30,225 bases of DNA from a bacterium (GTDB lineage: Bacteria > Patescibacteriota > Microgenomatia > Daviesbacterales > UBA10151). The DNA is taken from positions 1-30,225 of the forward strand of contig DAHXOS010000008.1 in NCBI GenBank assembly GCA_027364775.1, in the 5' to 3' direction. The notes under the pieces are model-generated. The model saw only the letters and a program-made list of their open reading frames with translations, did no database searches and was not told the origin of the DNA. The position numbers and the translations under genes are program-made. This document shows, piece after piece, positions 9,245 to 17,132 of the stretch (positions are counted from its first letter, which is position 1; every line of letters begins with the position of its first letter).

Positions 9245-9273
9245 ATTTTACACAAATTACCAATAATTGTCAC
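9245..9273 (-). promoter_or_regulatory. rsmH promoter
   Basis: On the minus strand: -35 GTGACA (9273-9268), 17-nt spacer, -10 TAAAAT (9250-9245), with ATG 9234 10 nt beyond the box. The -35 overlaps the -35 of the divergent GT4 promoter on the other strand. Confidence 0.5.
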
Positions 9274-9296
9274 AAACATTAGATTAGTGACATAAT
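9267..9296 (+). promoter_or_regulatory. Promoter of the divergent GT4 gene
   Basis: -35 TTGTCA (9267-9272), 18-nt spacer, -10 CATAAT (9291-9296). The start codon at 9305 is 8 nt beyond the box, so the 5' UTR would be 0-2 nt. The symmetric TTGTCACAA at 9267-9275 supplies the -35 for both directions. Confidence 0.55.
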
Positions 9297-9304
9297 AAAG
9301 GTTA

Positions 9305-10375
9305 ATGAAAGTTGCAATAGTTCATGATGATTTAATGCAGTGGGGTGGGGCTGAAAGAGTTTTACTCGGAATTAGTGAAATATTTCCCGATGCACCAATT
9401 TATACAACATTATTTAATAAGGATCATAAAATTTTAAAAGAAAAATTTAGAGATAGAAAAATAAAAACCTCTTTTTTGCAAAAAATTCCTTTTATTAAAT
9501 CCCTCTACAAACCTTTATTTTTTTTACATCCAATTGCTTTTGAACAGTTTGATTTTTCCGAGTATGATTTAGTAGTATCCCAAACAACCCGTTTTGCAAA
9601 AGCGATCATCACAAAACCTGATACAATTCATATATGTTATTGTCATACGCCACCCCGTTTTTTGTGGAATTTTTCAGGTGAAAAATTTCCGCAAGTAATC
9701 GCGCCGATAAAAAATTTTCTTAAGTTAAGTGACAAAGTTTTTTCAAGCCGTGTTGATTATTTTTTTGCCGGTAGTAAAAACTGTCAAAAAAGAATTGAAC
9801 TAACTTATCAAAGAAATTCTAAATTGTTATTGCCTTTTGTTGAAACAAATAATAAGGTTATCCCTTTTGATGGAGACTATTATTTAATTATTGCCAGATT
9901 AAATCAGTATAAAAGAATAGATATAGCGGTAGATGCATTTAATAAAAACGGAAAAAAGTTAAAGGTTGTAGGTACAGGACCTGAATTTTTAAATCTTAAA
10001 TTAAGCGCTAAAAGTAATATAGAATTTTTGGGTTCGGTTTCAGATGCCACACTTTATTCATTGCTTGGCGGTTGTAAGGCTCTAATTGTTACAGCAGAAG
10101 AAGATTTTGGACTGACTCCCTTAGAAGCCCAAACTTTTGGAAAATGTGTAATAGGATATGCAAAAGGAGGAGCATTAGAAACAATTATTCCTTATAAAAC
10201 AGGTATATTCTTTAAGGAACAAGATTCCAATTTGTTAGGACTAGCAATTGAAAAATTTGAAAGAATGAAATTTTCCAAACAAAATTGTATTAATAATGCA
10301 GCTAAATTTAGCAAAGAAAAATTTAAAAAACAGTTGCTTGATTTAATTGAAGAAGTGTTGAAGAATAGAGGATAG
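9305..10375 (+). CDS. GT4 family glycosyltransferase, WbaZ-like
   Basis: A 356-aa GT-B enzyme. It starts VAIVHDDLMQWGGAERVL, the usual opening of WbaZ/WbdB-type mannosyltransferases in O-antigen and capsule loci. CYCHTPPRFLW is a further subgroup signature. LIIARLNQYKRIDIAVDAF opens the donor domain, and TAEEDFGLTPLEAQTFGK contains the EX7E-type donor motif. It is read away from rsmH out of a 70-nt shared promoter region. It begins a second glycan unit with the priming sugar transferase 12 nt downstream. An AAGG lies close to the ATG, but the predicted transcript start leaves almost no leader. The sugar is not determinable. Confidence 0.92.
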   Translation: MKVAIVHDDLMQWGGAERVLLGISEIFPDAPIYTTLFNKDHKILKEKFRDRKIKTSFLQKIPFIKSLYKPLFFLHPIAFEQFDFSEYDLVVSQTTRFAKAIITKPDTIHICYCHTPPRFLWNFSGEKFPQVIAPIKNFLKLSDKVFSSRVDYFFAGSKNCQKRIELTYQRNSKLLLPFVETNNKVIPFDGDYYLIIARLNQYKRIDIAVDAFNKNGKKLKVVGTGPEFLNLKLSAKSNIEFLGSVSDATLYSLLGGCKALIVTAEEDFGLTPLEAQTFGKCVIGYAKGGALETIIPYKTGIFFKEQDSNLLGLAIEKFERMKFSKQNCINNAAKFSKEKFKKQLLDLIEEVLKNRG

Positions 10376-10387
10376 GTTTAATTCCTT

Positions 10388-11023
10388 ATGATGTATGATG
10401 TTACAAAAAGGGTAATGGATGTGTTTGGATCCATTGCAGGGATTATTTTACTCTCCCCGGTATTAATTATTATTTCAATTGCTATTAAATTAAATTCTAA
10501 AGGACCTGTTTTAGCAGATACACCGATGAGAATCAGTAAAGATGGCAAATTATTTAGAATGTATAAATTTAGATCTATGGTTCAAGGAGCTCATGAACTA
10601 CTACAGAAAAATCCTGAGTTACTTAAAAAATATAAAGAAAATTCATATAAGCTTGATATTGATGAGGATCCTAGAATCACCAGTGTTGGTAGGTATATTA
10701 GGAAAACTTCTTTAGATGAGCTGCCACAGTTTTTTAATATATTAAAAGGTGAGATGAGTTTAGTAGGTCCTAGAGCCTATTACCCTTTTGAATTAGAAGA
10801 ACAGCAGAAAAAATATCCAAATTCCAGGGAGTTTGTAAAAATTATTCTTTCATCAAAACCCGGTTTAACAGGTGAGTGGCAAGTTTCAGGAAGGTCATTA
10901 ATAAATTTTGATAAAAGGGTAGAAATGGATGCAAGATATGTACAAAGAAGATCTATCCTTTATGATATTTGGTTGATTCTAAAAACTATACCTGCTGTAC
11001 TATTGAGCCGTGGGGCGATTTAA
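10388..11023 (+). CDS. Polyprenyl-phosphate sugar-1-phosphate transferase (priming transferase)
   Basis: A 211-aa member of the bacterial sugar transferase family (PF02397; WcaJ/WbaP/PglC catalytic domain). It moves a sugar-1-phosphate from UDP-sugar to undecaprenyl phosphate, the first step of glycan assembly. The N-terminal KRVMDVFGS leads into a membrane-embedded hairpin (about 12-35). KFRSM, RITSVGRYIRKTSLDELPQ, MSLVGPRAYYPFE and KPGLTGEWQVSGRS are the conserved blocks, including the DE pair (in TSLDELPQF) of the catalytic dyad. It is the short monotopic form without the WcaJ-type multi-TM extension. The start could be either of two adjacent ATGs (10388 or 10391). The substrate sugar cannot be assigned. 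Confidence 0.93.
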   Translation: MMYDVTKRVMDVFGSIAGIILLSPVLIIISIAIKLNSKGPVLADTPMRISKDGKLFRMYKFRSMVQGAHELLQKNPELLKKYKENSYKLDIDEDPRITSVGRYIRKTSLDELPQFFNILKGEMSLVGPRAYYPFELEEQQKKYPNSREFVKIILSSKPGLTGEWQVSGRSLINFDKRVEMDARYVQRRSILYDIWLILKTIPAVLLSRGAI

Positions 11024-11026
11024 AAC

Positions 11027-11056
11027 TTGTCAAAAAGAGTCAGTTTTTGTCATAAT
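11027..11056 (+). promoter_or_regulatory. Leaderless promoter of the DUF4012 gene
   Basis: -35 TTGTCA (11027-11032), 18-nt spacer, -10 CATAAT (11051-11056). ATG 11063 begins 6 nt after the box, so transcription and translation should start at the same base. The hexamers are the same as in the 9305 promoter. Confidence 0.6.
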
Positions 11057-11062
11057 TAAGCA

Positions 11063-12958
11063 ATGGGATTTACAAATCTTAACCGTAAGATTGACCGCAC
11101 CAGACTTTATTCCAAACGAAAGAGAAGCTATAAGAAATTTTTTTTAAGTATATTAGTTTTCTTTTTAATCTTAGCAGTAGCTATTTATTTCCCACTTAGA
11201 GGGGTAGTATCAGCTTCAAAGAAAATAAAAACAGCTGCAAAAGGAGTTTCAGAAGGAGCAAAATCTGAAAATTTAGATTTAATTAGATCAAATCTTAAAG
11301 AGATGAAAGTTGCGTCTAATGAACTAAACTCCTCGTTAAGCATGCTTTTTTGGGCTGGCTGGATTCCTTACTTAGGTGGATTTTATTCAGATGCAAAACA
11401 TTTTGCTAAAGCTGCAACTTATGAGCTTGATGCCGGCCAAACTTTGGCTGACTCTTTAGATCCGTTTAAACAGGAGCTAGGGTTTACAGGCCAGGCTAAC
11501 TCCGGGATAGACCGTGTCACGCAGGGGGTAAAAGTTTTAAATAAAGTAATTCCTCAACTTGATAAAGTTGAACCTCAATTTAAAAAAGCAGCTGAAGAGG
11601 TTAAAGATATTGACCCAAATAAGTATCCGGTTAAATTTGGGAGATATCCGGTAAGAGAATATGTTAATACAGCCAAGAATTTTATAGGAGGTGTTTCCTA
11701 TGCGGTTACAGAAGCAAGGCCAATAATAGAGCAAGCGCCTAAGGCGTTGGGTGAACCAAGTGCAAAAAATTATTTGTTAATCTTTCAAAACGACAAAGAA
11801 CTTCGGCCCACAGGTGGTTTTATGACCGCTTATGCATTTCTAAAAATTGATAAAGGACGTGTATCTTCATCTAGTTCAGATGATATTTACAGGCTGGATG
11901 AGAAATTGTTAAATGTTCGTAAATCCAAGATTTGTCCTTTAACCCCTCCAGATCCAATTGTAAAATATTTACCGGAAGCTAACGGTAAACCTAGAACCGC
12001 TTGGTCCATGAGAGACTCTAATCTGTCACCTGATGTTCCTACCTCAATGAGAGACTTTGAAAGACTATACTCATATTTAGGTGAAGGTACAAAATTTGAT
12101 GGAATAATCTTAATTGATACTTATGTGGTTGAAAGTCTAATTGCTATTACCGGTCCAGTTGAAGTTTTTGGTACTAAATATAGTGCTGATTTAGATAAAA
12201 GATGTAATTGTCCAAATGTTATTTATGAACTGGAAAGATATTCTCAAATTATTGAAAAAGGTGAGGCAGATAGAAAAGCTGTTTTGGGTACGCTAATGCA
12301 ACAAATTTTAGCCCGGTCATTAAATGCCTCTTCTGATAATTTACCGCTATTTATAAATGCCGGAGTAAACTTGGCTAATAAAAAAGACATTATATTTTAT
12401 ATGCGTGACCAAGACTTACAACAGTCTCTGTCTAAATTAAATTGGACCGGTGAGATAAGACAAACTTCGGCAGATTACCTAAATATTAATGATTCTAATT
12501 TTGCCGGGGGTAAGTCTAACCTTTATGTAGAAGAAAAAGTAGAGTTAGATATAACGCCTGCTCAAAATGGTAAAGCTCGTCACAAATTAACAATAGATTA
12601 CAGTAATCCACAACCTTATAACACCTGGTTAAATGGCATAAACCGTGATTATGTAAGGATTTATGTGCCTAAAGGTTCAAGTTTAATTAATTCTAAAGGT
12701 TCAGATGTTAAAGTAACTACAATTGAGGATCAATTAGGGAAGACTGTTTTTGAGGCTTTTATCCAGATTAGACCACAAAACTCCCGGACTTTAATATTCG
12801 AATATGATGTTCCAATTTCACAATCGGGTAAAGAATGGCCACTTTTAGTTCAAAAACAGCCGGGTACCAAAGATTTTAAATATACTATCAAAGTTAACGG
12901 CAAAAAAAAGACAGACTTTAATTTAGCTTTTGATAAAAACATAAACATTCCATTGTAG
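11063..12958 (+). CDS. DUF4012 domain-containing envelope protein
   Basis: A 631-aa protein anchored by one N-terminal membrane helix (about 26-46) after a very basic 25-residue cytoplasmic tail. The rest should be extracytoplasmic. NYLLIFQNDKELRPTGGFM (about 235-253) and the following Lys/Gly-rich strand with SSSSDDIYRLD match the DUF4012 core, a family common in Patescibacteria and Actinobacteria and often beside glycan genes. Its biochemical role is not established. Residues about 50-100 and 150-185 look helical and perhaps coiled-coil. A C-terminal beta-rich region (about 490-631) follows. The internal CNCPN (about 383) and SKICPL (about 295) cysteines could form a disulfide. It has its own leaderless promoter. 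Confidence 0.85.
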   Translation: MGFTNLNRKIDRTRLYSKRKRSYKKFFLSILVFFLILAVAIYFPLRGVVSASKKIKTAAKGVSEGAKSENLDLIRSNLKEMKVASNELNSSLSMLFWAGWIPYLGGFYSDAKHFAKAATYELDAGQTLADSLDPFKQELGFTGQANSGIDRVTQGVKVLNKVIPQLDKVEPQFKKAAEEVKDIDPNKYPVKFGRYPVREYVNTAKNFIGGVSYAVTEARPIIEQAPKALGEPSAKNYLLIFQNDKELRPTGGFMTAYAFLKIDKGRVSSSSSDDIYRLDEKLLNVRKSKICPLTPPDPIVKYLPEANGKPRTAWSMRDSNLSPDVPTSMRDFERLYSYLGEGTKFDGIILIDTYVVESLIAITGPVEVFGTKYSADLDKRCNCPNVIYELERYSQIIEKGEADRKAVLGTLMQQILARSLNASSDNLPLFINAGVNLANKKDIIFYMRDQDLQQSLSKLNWTGEIRQTSADYLNINDSNFAGGKSNLYVEEKVELDITPAQNGKARHKLTIDYSNPQPYNTWLNGINRDYVRIYVPKGSSLINSKGSDVKVTTIEDQLGKTVFEAFIQIRPQNSRTLIFEYDVPISQSGKEWPLLVQKQPGTKDFKYTIKVNGKKKTDFNLAFDKNINIPL

Positions 12959-12967
12959 TACTAATTA

Positions 12968-12996
12968 TTGTGTTTTAAACTATCAGATAATATGAT
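12968..12996 (+). promoter_or_regulatory. Leaderless promoter of the GT39/PBP2a-like fusion gene
   Basis: -35 TTGTGT (12968-12973), 17-nt spacer, -10 TATGAT (12991-12996). The GTG start codon at 13003 begins 6 nt after the box. This spacing is the main reason to accept GTG as the start. Confidence 0.6.
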
Positions 12997-13002
12997 TGTT
13001 AA

Positions 13003-14991
13003 GTGAGCTCATCTAATAAATTTATCTTCTTTTTAATTGTCCTCGCTGTTGTGATTAATTTTTACTTTTATAGAGCTATTTTTTATTATAAATTTGAAAG
13101 TGAATATTTAGAAAACTGGTACTATAATTCTCAATATAATGTCGCTCAAAGTACTCGTGGAATCTCCGATGGAATACTATATCAATTTGTAGGTTATAGG
13201 TTGGTTGAAGGAGAAAATCCTTTTGATTTACAGTATGAAACTCCCCCTTTCGGTAAATACCTTTACGGTCTAGCAGAAAAATACTTCGCTAATCCATTTA
13301 TTACAACTGTCCTCATTTACTTACTTTCTGTACCCTTATTTTTTTATTTTGCAAATAAAATATTAGATAAAACTATATTTAGTCTACTAGCAACTTTATT
13401 ATTTGTAACAACACCACTTTTTTCTACTCAGTTAAGAGAGACCATGTTAGATTTACCTTATTTATTCTTTTATCTCTTGCATGGTACTTTTATGAGTAGA
13501 TTTCTTACAGATAAAAAAAGAATAGATTTAATTTTAGCAGGTCTATTTTTAGGGATAGCAAGTGGAACAAAACTAGGAGTATATACGCCTTTTATTATTT
13601 TGGTTTGTATAATGCTAATTTCAGTACATAAAGGGCGTTTGATTAATTTTTTTATATTTCCAATCTCTGTAATTGTAGGCTACTTGATCGCATTCTTTGA
13701 GTATTTTATTAGGCATCCAAACCCCATTCCCTGGCTTAGATTACATAAAAAAGTATTCGATTTTTATTCTTCAGGTATAGTAAACGTTGACCACTTAAGT
13801 CAGTGGAAGAATATATTCTTAGCAAATCTACCAAATATTGAGATTGCTAAACTAAATATTCAAATTCGTGAATGGAGTATAGTTGCGCCTTTGGGGGTTA
13901 TTGCAGCAGTTGTCGGATTAGTTTATGGAATTAAAAAGGTGGATTTAAAGATCTGTTATGTTTCAGCAGTTGTTATAATTATGTTGGGTGTTAACACGGT
14001 TATTCCTTTTTCACCCCGGTACTTAATTCAAATGGTGCCTTTCTTGGTTTTATTAATAGTTTATATACTCAAAAAATATAAAATTTTACTAATTGGGATT
14101 ATCTTATTAAATATTTTCTCCTTGTTTAATCTATATAGTACTAATCAGCTTATAGGACATTCGGAAGCAGTTGCTCGATTTTTATCAACACGTGCTTATA
14201 GGGAACTTTATCGCTCAATTGATCCTCAACAAAGACAATTGATTAATGAAGCAGAGTTTATAAAAACAAGTGAAAACTTTTTTGAGAGCCTAAATACCAG
14301 GAAAATTGAAGTAAAAGTTGCACCAGCAAAGAGATTTGATAAGGAAGCAAAACTTAAGTATAATTTCCGGTATTTTACAAAATATGGTGAGATTGAAAGA
14401 GAAGAGGTATTGAGCTTTAAACAAGTTTATGGAGAGTGGAGATTAGTATGGAATTGGGATTATCTTTATCCAAGATTTAATCCCGAAAGCAAAATCAGTA
14501 TTGAAGAAAAAGGTATTCCTTTCTCTAAACTTACTGGTAAGGAAGGGGAAGTACTGGCAGAACGGGCTGAGGGTAAAACAGTATATATTATCCCAAGGCT
14601 TATGTATGATCGTGGAAAATCTACTAATTCTTTATCAATTGTAACTAGTAAAAGCAGCGGAGAAATATCTGCAACTTTGGCTACTACTATTCCTGATGAC
14701 TTTCCTAGATATGTAGGTTATTTAGATCCTGCATTGAAGGAGCAAGGGATAATTGAGGCACTTAGTATTAAAGGAGTAAGTCTAAGAGATAATCAATTTG
14801 CAAGAATAGCTGATTCCGTGAAAGATCCCTCCCAGGTATCAAATATATTAAATTATTACCTTGACAAAAATCCGGAAGTTTTTTACACAAATGCCGATAT
14901 TTTTATAACTAATAAGGATGGTGAGAAGAAACCTATTAAATTTAAAAATGGTAATCTTAATGATGTTACCTTGAAGTTTATGACGTTTTGA
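13003..14991 (+). CDS. GT39-like membrane glycosyltransferase fused to a PBP2a-type (MecA_N-like) domain
   Basis: A 662-aa protein starting at GTG. Residues 1 to about 385 are a polytopic GT39/PMT-like module: a first loop with QSTRGISDGILYQFVGYRL, then NPFDLQYETPPFGKYLYGL, resembling the PMT HPPLGK region, then about nine further membrane segments. The remaining 275 residues lie outside the membrane. They read like the region before the transpeptidase of S. aureus PBP2a: YNFRYFTKYGEIE and WRLVWNWDYLYPRF (about 479-492) fit the NTF2-like MecA_N fold. KTVYIIPRLM, TTIPDDFPRYVGYLDP and GVSLRDNQFARIA fit the N-terminal part of the PBP dimer region. No SxxK, SxN or KTG transpeptidase motifs exist. 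This suggests transfer of a lipid-linked sugar in contact with cell-wall synthesis. The GT call is firm at superfamily level; the PBP2a resemblance is by eye. Confidence 0.75.
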   Translation: MSSSNKFIFFLIVLAVVINFYFYRAIFYYKFESEYLENWYYNSQYNVAQSTRGISDGILYQFVGYRLVEGENPFDLQYETPPFGKYLYGLAEKYFANPFITTVLIYLLSVPLFFYFANKILDKTIFSLLATLLFVTTPLFSTQLRETMLDLPYLFFYLLHGTFMSRFLTDKKRIDLILAGLFLGIASGTKLGVYTPFIILVCIMLISVHKGRLINFFIFPISVIVGYLIAFFEYFIRHPNPIPWLRLHKKVFDFYSSGIVNVDHLSQWKNIFLANLPNIEIAKLNIQIREWSIVAPLGVIAAVVGLVYGIKKVDLKICYVSAVVIIMLGVNTVIPFSPRYLIQMVPFLVLLIVYILKKYKILLIGIILLNIFSLFNLYSTNQLIGHSEAVARFLSTRAYRELYRSIDPQQRQLINEAEFIKTSENFFESLNTRKIEVKVAPAKRFDKEAKLKYNFRYFTKYGEIEREEVLSFKQVYGEWRLVWNWDYLYPRFNPESKISIEEKGIPFSKLTGKEGEVLAERAEGKTVYIIPRLMYDRGKSTNSLSIVTSKSSGEISATLATTIPDDFPRYVGYLDPALKEQGIIEALSIKGVSLRDNQFARIADSVKDPSQVSNILNYYLDKNPEVFYTNADIFITNKDGEKKPIKFKNGNLNDVTLKFMTF

Positions 14992-14999
14992 TATTTAGA

Positions 15000-15028
15000 T
15001 TGTAACTCTTACAAATTAGTACTACACT
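15000..15028 (+). promoter_or_regulatory. Leaderless promoter of recO
   Basis: -35 TTGTAA (15000-15005), 17-nt spacer, -10 TACACT (15023-15028). ATG 15035 begins 6 nt after the box. Confidence 0.5.
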
Positions 15029-15034
15029 CCTGAT

Positions 15035-15682
15035 ATGCCTACTATTACCACTGAAGGGATAATCTTAAAAAGAATTAATTTTGGGGAAGCAGACCGGGTA
15101 TTAACTGCCTTAACTGATAGGTATGGCAAAATCTCAATTATTGCAAAAGGGGTTAGGAGAATAACATCCAGAAGAGCAGGAAATATAGAGGTATTAAACC
15201 GGGTTAAGATGCACCTATTTAAAGCTAAGAATTATACTTTATCAGAAGCCGAGAGTATAGAAACTTTTCCCATAATTAAAGAAAACCTAACCCTTTCCAC
15301 AACAGCTTTTCATATTCTGGAATTAATAGACAGATTAGTTCCAGATGAACAAAAAAATTACCAACTATATGAATTAACACTTGCAACACTACATATTTTA
15401 GAAAAAAATCCCCGGCAAATTTTTATCAGGGGTTTTGAGATTAAACTACTGGCACTTTTAGGGTTTTGGTCGGTAGATGCTGTAAGGGATTTAGACCCTA
15501 GGCTTAAAGCTATTTTAGATAATTTAGAGGTTAGCTCTTGGGAACAGATAGAAAGGATAAGTTTAAACGAGGAGCAAGCAGGAGCTTTAGAGCGTATTTT
15601 ACGGCAATACATAGAAAAGATTTTAGAGTCCAATTTAAAAAGTGTGCAGGTTATGAGAAAAATAAAGAGTGGAGATAGTTAG
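15035..15682 (+). CDS. recO: DNA repair protein RecO
   Basis: A 215-aa recombination mediator that helps load RecA on SSB-coated single-stranded DNA with RecR. The N-terminal OB fold is clear: TTEGIILKRINFGEADRVLTALTDRYGKISIIAKGVRR (quoted in parts: EADRVLT, GKISIIAKGVRR). An all-helical C-terminal domain follows with FEIKLLALLGF, the usual place where many RecO proteins carry a four-Cys zinc site. No cysteines are present here, so it is a zinc-less form, and it is somewhat shorter than the typical 240-250 aa. Its neighbour is glycyl-tRNA synthetase, an adjacency also known from Firmicutes. It has its own leaderless promoter. Confidence 0.9.
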   Translation: MPTITTEGIILKRINFGEADRVLTALTDRYGKISIIAKGVRRITSRRAGNIEVLNRVKMHLFKAKNYTLSEAESIETFPIIKENLTLSTTAFHILELIDRLVPDEQKNYQLYELTLATLHILEKNPRQIFIRGFEIKLLALLGFWSVDAVRDLDPRLKAILDNLEVSSWEQIERISLNEEQAGALERILRQYIEKILESNLKSVQVMRKIKSGDS

Positions 15683-15745
15683 CTATAGCAATTAAAGAAT
15701 ACTTTAAAACATAGTTAAAATTTAAAGGTGATGAAAAATTAAGAA

Positions 15746-15774
15746 GTGAAAGTTCAGTTTTCTTCTGATACAAT
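15746..15774 (+). promoter_or_regulatory. Leaderless promoter of glyQS
   Basis: -35 GTGAAA (15746-15751), 17-nt spacer, -10 TACAAT (15769-15774). ATG 15781 begins 6 nt after the box. The 98-nt gap before glyQS shows no T-box leader, as expected if the transcript has no leader. Confidence 0.55.
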
Positions 15775-15780
15775 AAGCCC

Positions 15781-17094
15781 ATGGTTCAAGATGAAAAATT
15801 AATGGAAAAAATTGTAGCCCTTTGCAAGAGACGGGGTTTTATCTTCCCCGGTTCTGAAATCTATGGAGGAATTCAAGGTATGTGGGATTACGGTCCGGTA
15901 GGAGTTTTAATGAGAAAGAATATTAAAGATCTTTGGTGGAAAGAGATGGTCCAGCTAAGAGATGATATGGTTGGAATTGATTCTTCTATTATTATGAATC
16001 CAAAAGCATGGGATGCTTCAGGTCATACCCAAGCTTTTACTGACCCTCTTGTTGAGTGCAAAGTATGTCATTTACGTTTTAGGGAAGATAAACCAGATGA
16101 GATAGCAGATCATGAAAAAATTCATAAAGGAGAGAAAGTTGAATGGACTAATCCGCAAAACTTTAATCTGCTTGTTAAAACATTTTTAGGGGTGATAGAG
16201 GGAAAAGAATCTCAAGCATATTTGCGGGGAGAAATTACCAATGGCGTACATGTAAATTTTAAGAATGTTATGGATTCAACCAGAGTAAAAATTCCATTTG
16301 GAATTGCACAAATCGGAAAAGCTTTTAGGAATGAGATTACCCCAGGTGGGTTTATTTTTAGGGATAGAGAATTTGAGCAGATGGAAACCCAGTTTTATAT
16401 TAAACCAGAAAAGGAAGAAGGAGAGAAATGGTTTGATTATTGGAAACAAAATAGAATGGATTTTATAATTTCTTTGGGGATCAGGAAGGATAAGTTAAGG
16501 TACAAAGACCATGAAAAGTTAGCTCATTACGCTAAGGCTGCAACAGATATTGAGTATGAATTCCCCTGGGGTTTTGATGAGTTAATGGGAATTCACAATC
16601 GTGGAGACTGGGATTTATCAAGGCATCAGGAATATTCAGGACAAAATCTCAAAGTTAAAGATATGGAAACTAATGAAGAATATACACCATGGGATATAGA
16701 AACTTCCGGAGGCGTTGACAGGCTGATGCTGGTATTATTAATAGATTCATATAAAGAGGAAAATGACCGATTATGGTTGAGTTTGTCTCCTAAACTTGCG
16801 CCGTATAAGGCTGCTGTCTTTCCATTATTGGCTAACAAACCTGAACTGATTGAAAAAGCCAAAAAAATTTATCAGGATTTAAGACAGGATATGATGGTAG
16901 CCTGGGATGATAGAGGTAATATTGGTAAAAGGTATGCCTCTCAAGATGAAATAGGTACCCCATTTTGCATAACTGTTGATTTTGATTCCTTGGAAGATCA
17001 GGCAGTAACAGTTAGAGACAGGGATACTGCCACACAAGAAAGGGTTAAAATTTCTGATTTAAAAGAATATTTACAAAAAAAGATTCAAACTTAA
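15781..17094 (+). CDS. glyQS: Glycyl-tRNA synthetase, single-chain (alpha2) type
   Basis: A 437-aa class II aminoacyl-tRNA synthetase charging tRNA-Gly, of the homodimeric archaeal/eukaryal/Thermus type, not the bacterial alpha2beta2 type. RRGFIFPGSEIYGG and MWDYGPVGVLMRKNIKDLWW open the catalytic core. FRNEITPGGFIFRDREFEQ is motif 2, and DIETSGGVDRLML is motif 3 with its Arg. The C-terminal 100 residues are the anticodon-binding domain (KLAPYKAAVFPL, GKRYASQDEIGTPFCITVD). C93-x2-C96 followed by H111-x3-H115 looks like a zinc-binding insertion after the TDPLVE segment. It follows recO by 98 nt with its own promoter. The presence of this enzyme and of ordinary UGA stops fits the standard bacterial code. 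Confidence 0.95.
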   Translation: MVQDEKLMEKIVALCKRRGFIFPGSEIYGGIQGMWDYGPVGVLMRKNIKDLWWKEMVQLRDDMVGIDSSIIMNPKAWDASGHTQAFTDPLVECKVCHLRFREDKPDEIADHEKIHKGEKVEWTNPQNFNLLVKTFLGVIEGKESQAYLRGEITNGVHVNFKNVMDSTRVKIPFGIAQIGKAFRNEITPGGFIFRDREFEQMETQFYIKPEKEEGEKWFDYWKQNRMDFIISLGIRKDKLRYKDHEKLAHYAKAATDIEYEFPWGFDELMGIHNRGDWDLSRHQEYSGQNLKVKDMETNEEYTPWDIETSGGVDRLMLVLLIDSYKEENDRLWLSLSPKLAPYKAAVFPLLANKPELIEKAKKIYQDLRQDMMVAWDDRGNIGKRYASQDEIGTPFCITVDFDSLEDQAVTVRDRDTATQERVKISDLKEYLQKKIQT

Positions 17095-17097
17095 TAT

Positions 17098-17125
17098 TTG
17101 CTTTTTTCTTAAAAACCCTTATGAT
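17098..17125 (+). promoter_or_regulatory. Near-leaderless promoter of the 17133 gene
   Basis: -35 TTGCTT (17098-17103), 16-nt spacer, -10 TATGAT (17120-17125). ATG 17133 is 7 nt after the box. An out-of-frame ATG at 17129 lies inside the gap and would be skipped if transcription starts at 17132-17133. Confidence 0.45.
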
Positions 17126-17132
17126 TTAATGA

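Noticed and set aside
15683..15780. T-box riboswitch before glyQS
   Set aside because: The gap is 98 nt with no T-box consensus or specifier stem, and the -10 box sits 6 nt before the ATG.
15730..15802. 13-bp direct repeat (GATGAAAAATTAA at 15730 and 15790) around the glyQS start
   Set aside because: AT-rich, one copy lies within coding sequence, and chance recurrence is likely in this composition.
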